DNA from: Methylopila turkensis
Lineage (GTDB): Bacteria > Pseudomonadota > Alphaproteobacteria > Rhizobiales > Methylopilaceae
Direction: 5' to 3'
Assembly: GCF_027922325.1 (NCBI RefSeq)
Contig: NZ_BSFL01000003.1
Span: 496,001 to 560,000 of the forward strand
Length of the DNA: 64,000 bases
The translations under genes were made by a program, and so were the position numbers. Shown piece after piece: positions 63,078-64,000 of this stretch (the first letter of the stretch is position 1; every line of letters starts with the position of its first letter). A model generated the notes under the pieces. The model saw only the letters and a list, made by a program, of their open reading frames with translations. It had not been told where the DNA came from and made no database searches.

Positions 63078-64000
<923 letters not shown>

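Overview
The window is a chromosomal segment of a GC-rich alphaproteobacterium of the Hyphomicrobiales (rhizobial) type that is very probably methylotrophic. The evidence is a clear formaldehyde-activating enzyme (fae, 56462-56974), a SoxYZ-like carrier of the kind found with PQQ-dependent alcohol dehydrogenases (50214-51071), a rhizobial-type suf operon headed by a second cysteine desulfurase, and rhizobial-style housekeeping blocks. The genus cannot be fixed from the sequence alone. I see no prophage, insertion sequence, integrase, CRISPR array or rRNA. Coding density is high, and most intergenic gaps are under 200 bp.

Layout. 1-4069: end of the pyruvate dehydrogenase cluster (E2 3' part, a small tautomerase, E3), a GlsB/YeaQ-type membrane protein and lipA, so lipoylation sits next to lipoate-using enzymes. 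4148-5913: nitronate monooxygenase-like flavoprotein and an Omp25-type outer-membrane barrel. 6074-10551: accessory cassette with a TylF-like methyltransferase, a carbamoyltransferase with two small membrane proteins (SxtI/SxtJ/SxtK-like arrangement) and a divergent SGNH hydrolase. 10607-18856: tRNA-Ser(UGA), a small secreted protein, rlpA, a DacF-like protein that has lost active-site residues, then tightly overlapping tmk-holB-metG-tatD-MBL hydrolase. 18862-28079: a ParE-type toxin-antitoxin pair, a small phosphatase, mazG, two alpha/beta hydrolases, parE (topoisomerase IV), an RhlE-type helicase and a GGDEF protein.

28085-38499: alkene reductase, then a long minus-strand Fe-S assembly region read in the order sufS2, sufB, sufC, sufD, an unknown membrane protein, sufS, sufT, a VOC protein, sufA, tfoX-like, tenA. 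A possible Irr (ICE-box-like) site precedes sufB. 38704-41896: alpha/beta hydrolase, cutA, a higBA module whose toxin gene is frameshifted, a ring-cleaving dioxygenase and a small secreted protein. 42090-48409: a complete-looking four-carbon acid sugar (threonate/erythronate) catabolic locus, otnC-otnK-lacI on the minus strand and ltnD-MFS-otnI on the plus strand, with two identical perfect 16-bp palindromes as probable operators in the divergent gap. 48542-50086: RidA protein behind a palindromic promoter region, and a Dda/RecD-like helicase.

50214-56974: methylotrophy-linked region: SoxYZ-like carrier (plus strand) facing a six-gene minus-strand block (cupredoxin-like protein, small two-Cys secreted protein, histidine kinase, response regulator, two secreted proteins of unknown function), then fae. 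57120-64000: agmatinase-family enzyme, secreted protein, rplM-rpsI, PaaI-type thioesterase, acidic secreted protein, a PRISE-like SDR, a CoA-binding protein and the 5' part of an O-acetylhomoserine sulfhydrylase gene cut by the window edge.

The best candidates for less-described biology are the SxtIJK-like carbamoylation cassette (6872-10551), the secreted-protein/two-component block beside the methylotrophy genes (51216-55544), the extra membrane protein built into the suf operon (32908-33549) and the DD-carboxypeptidase homologue lacking its SxxK lysine (12689-13900).
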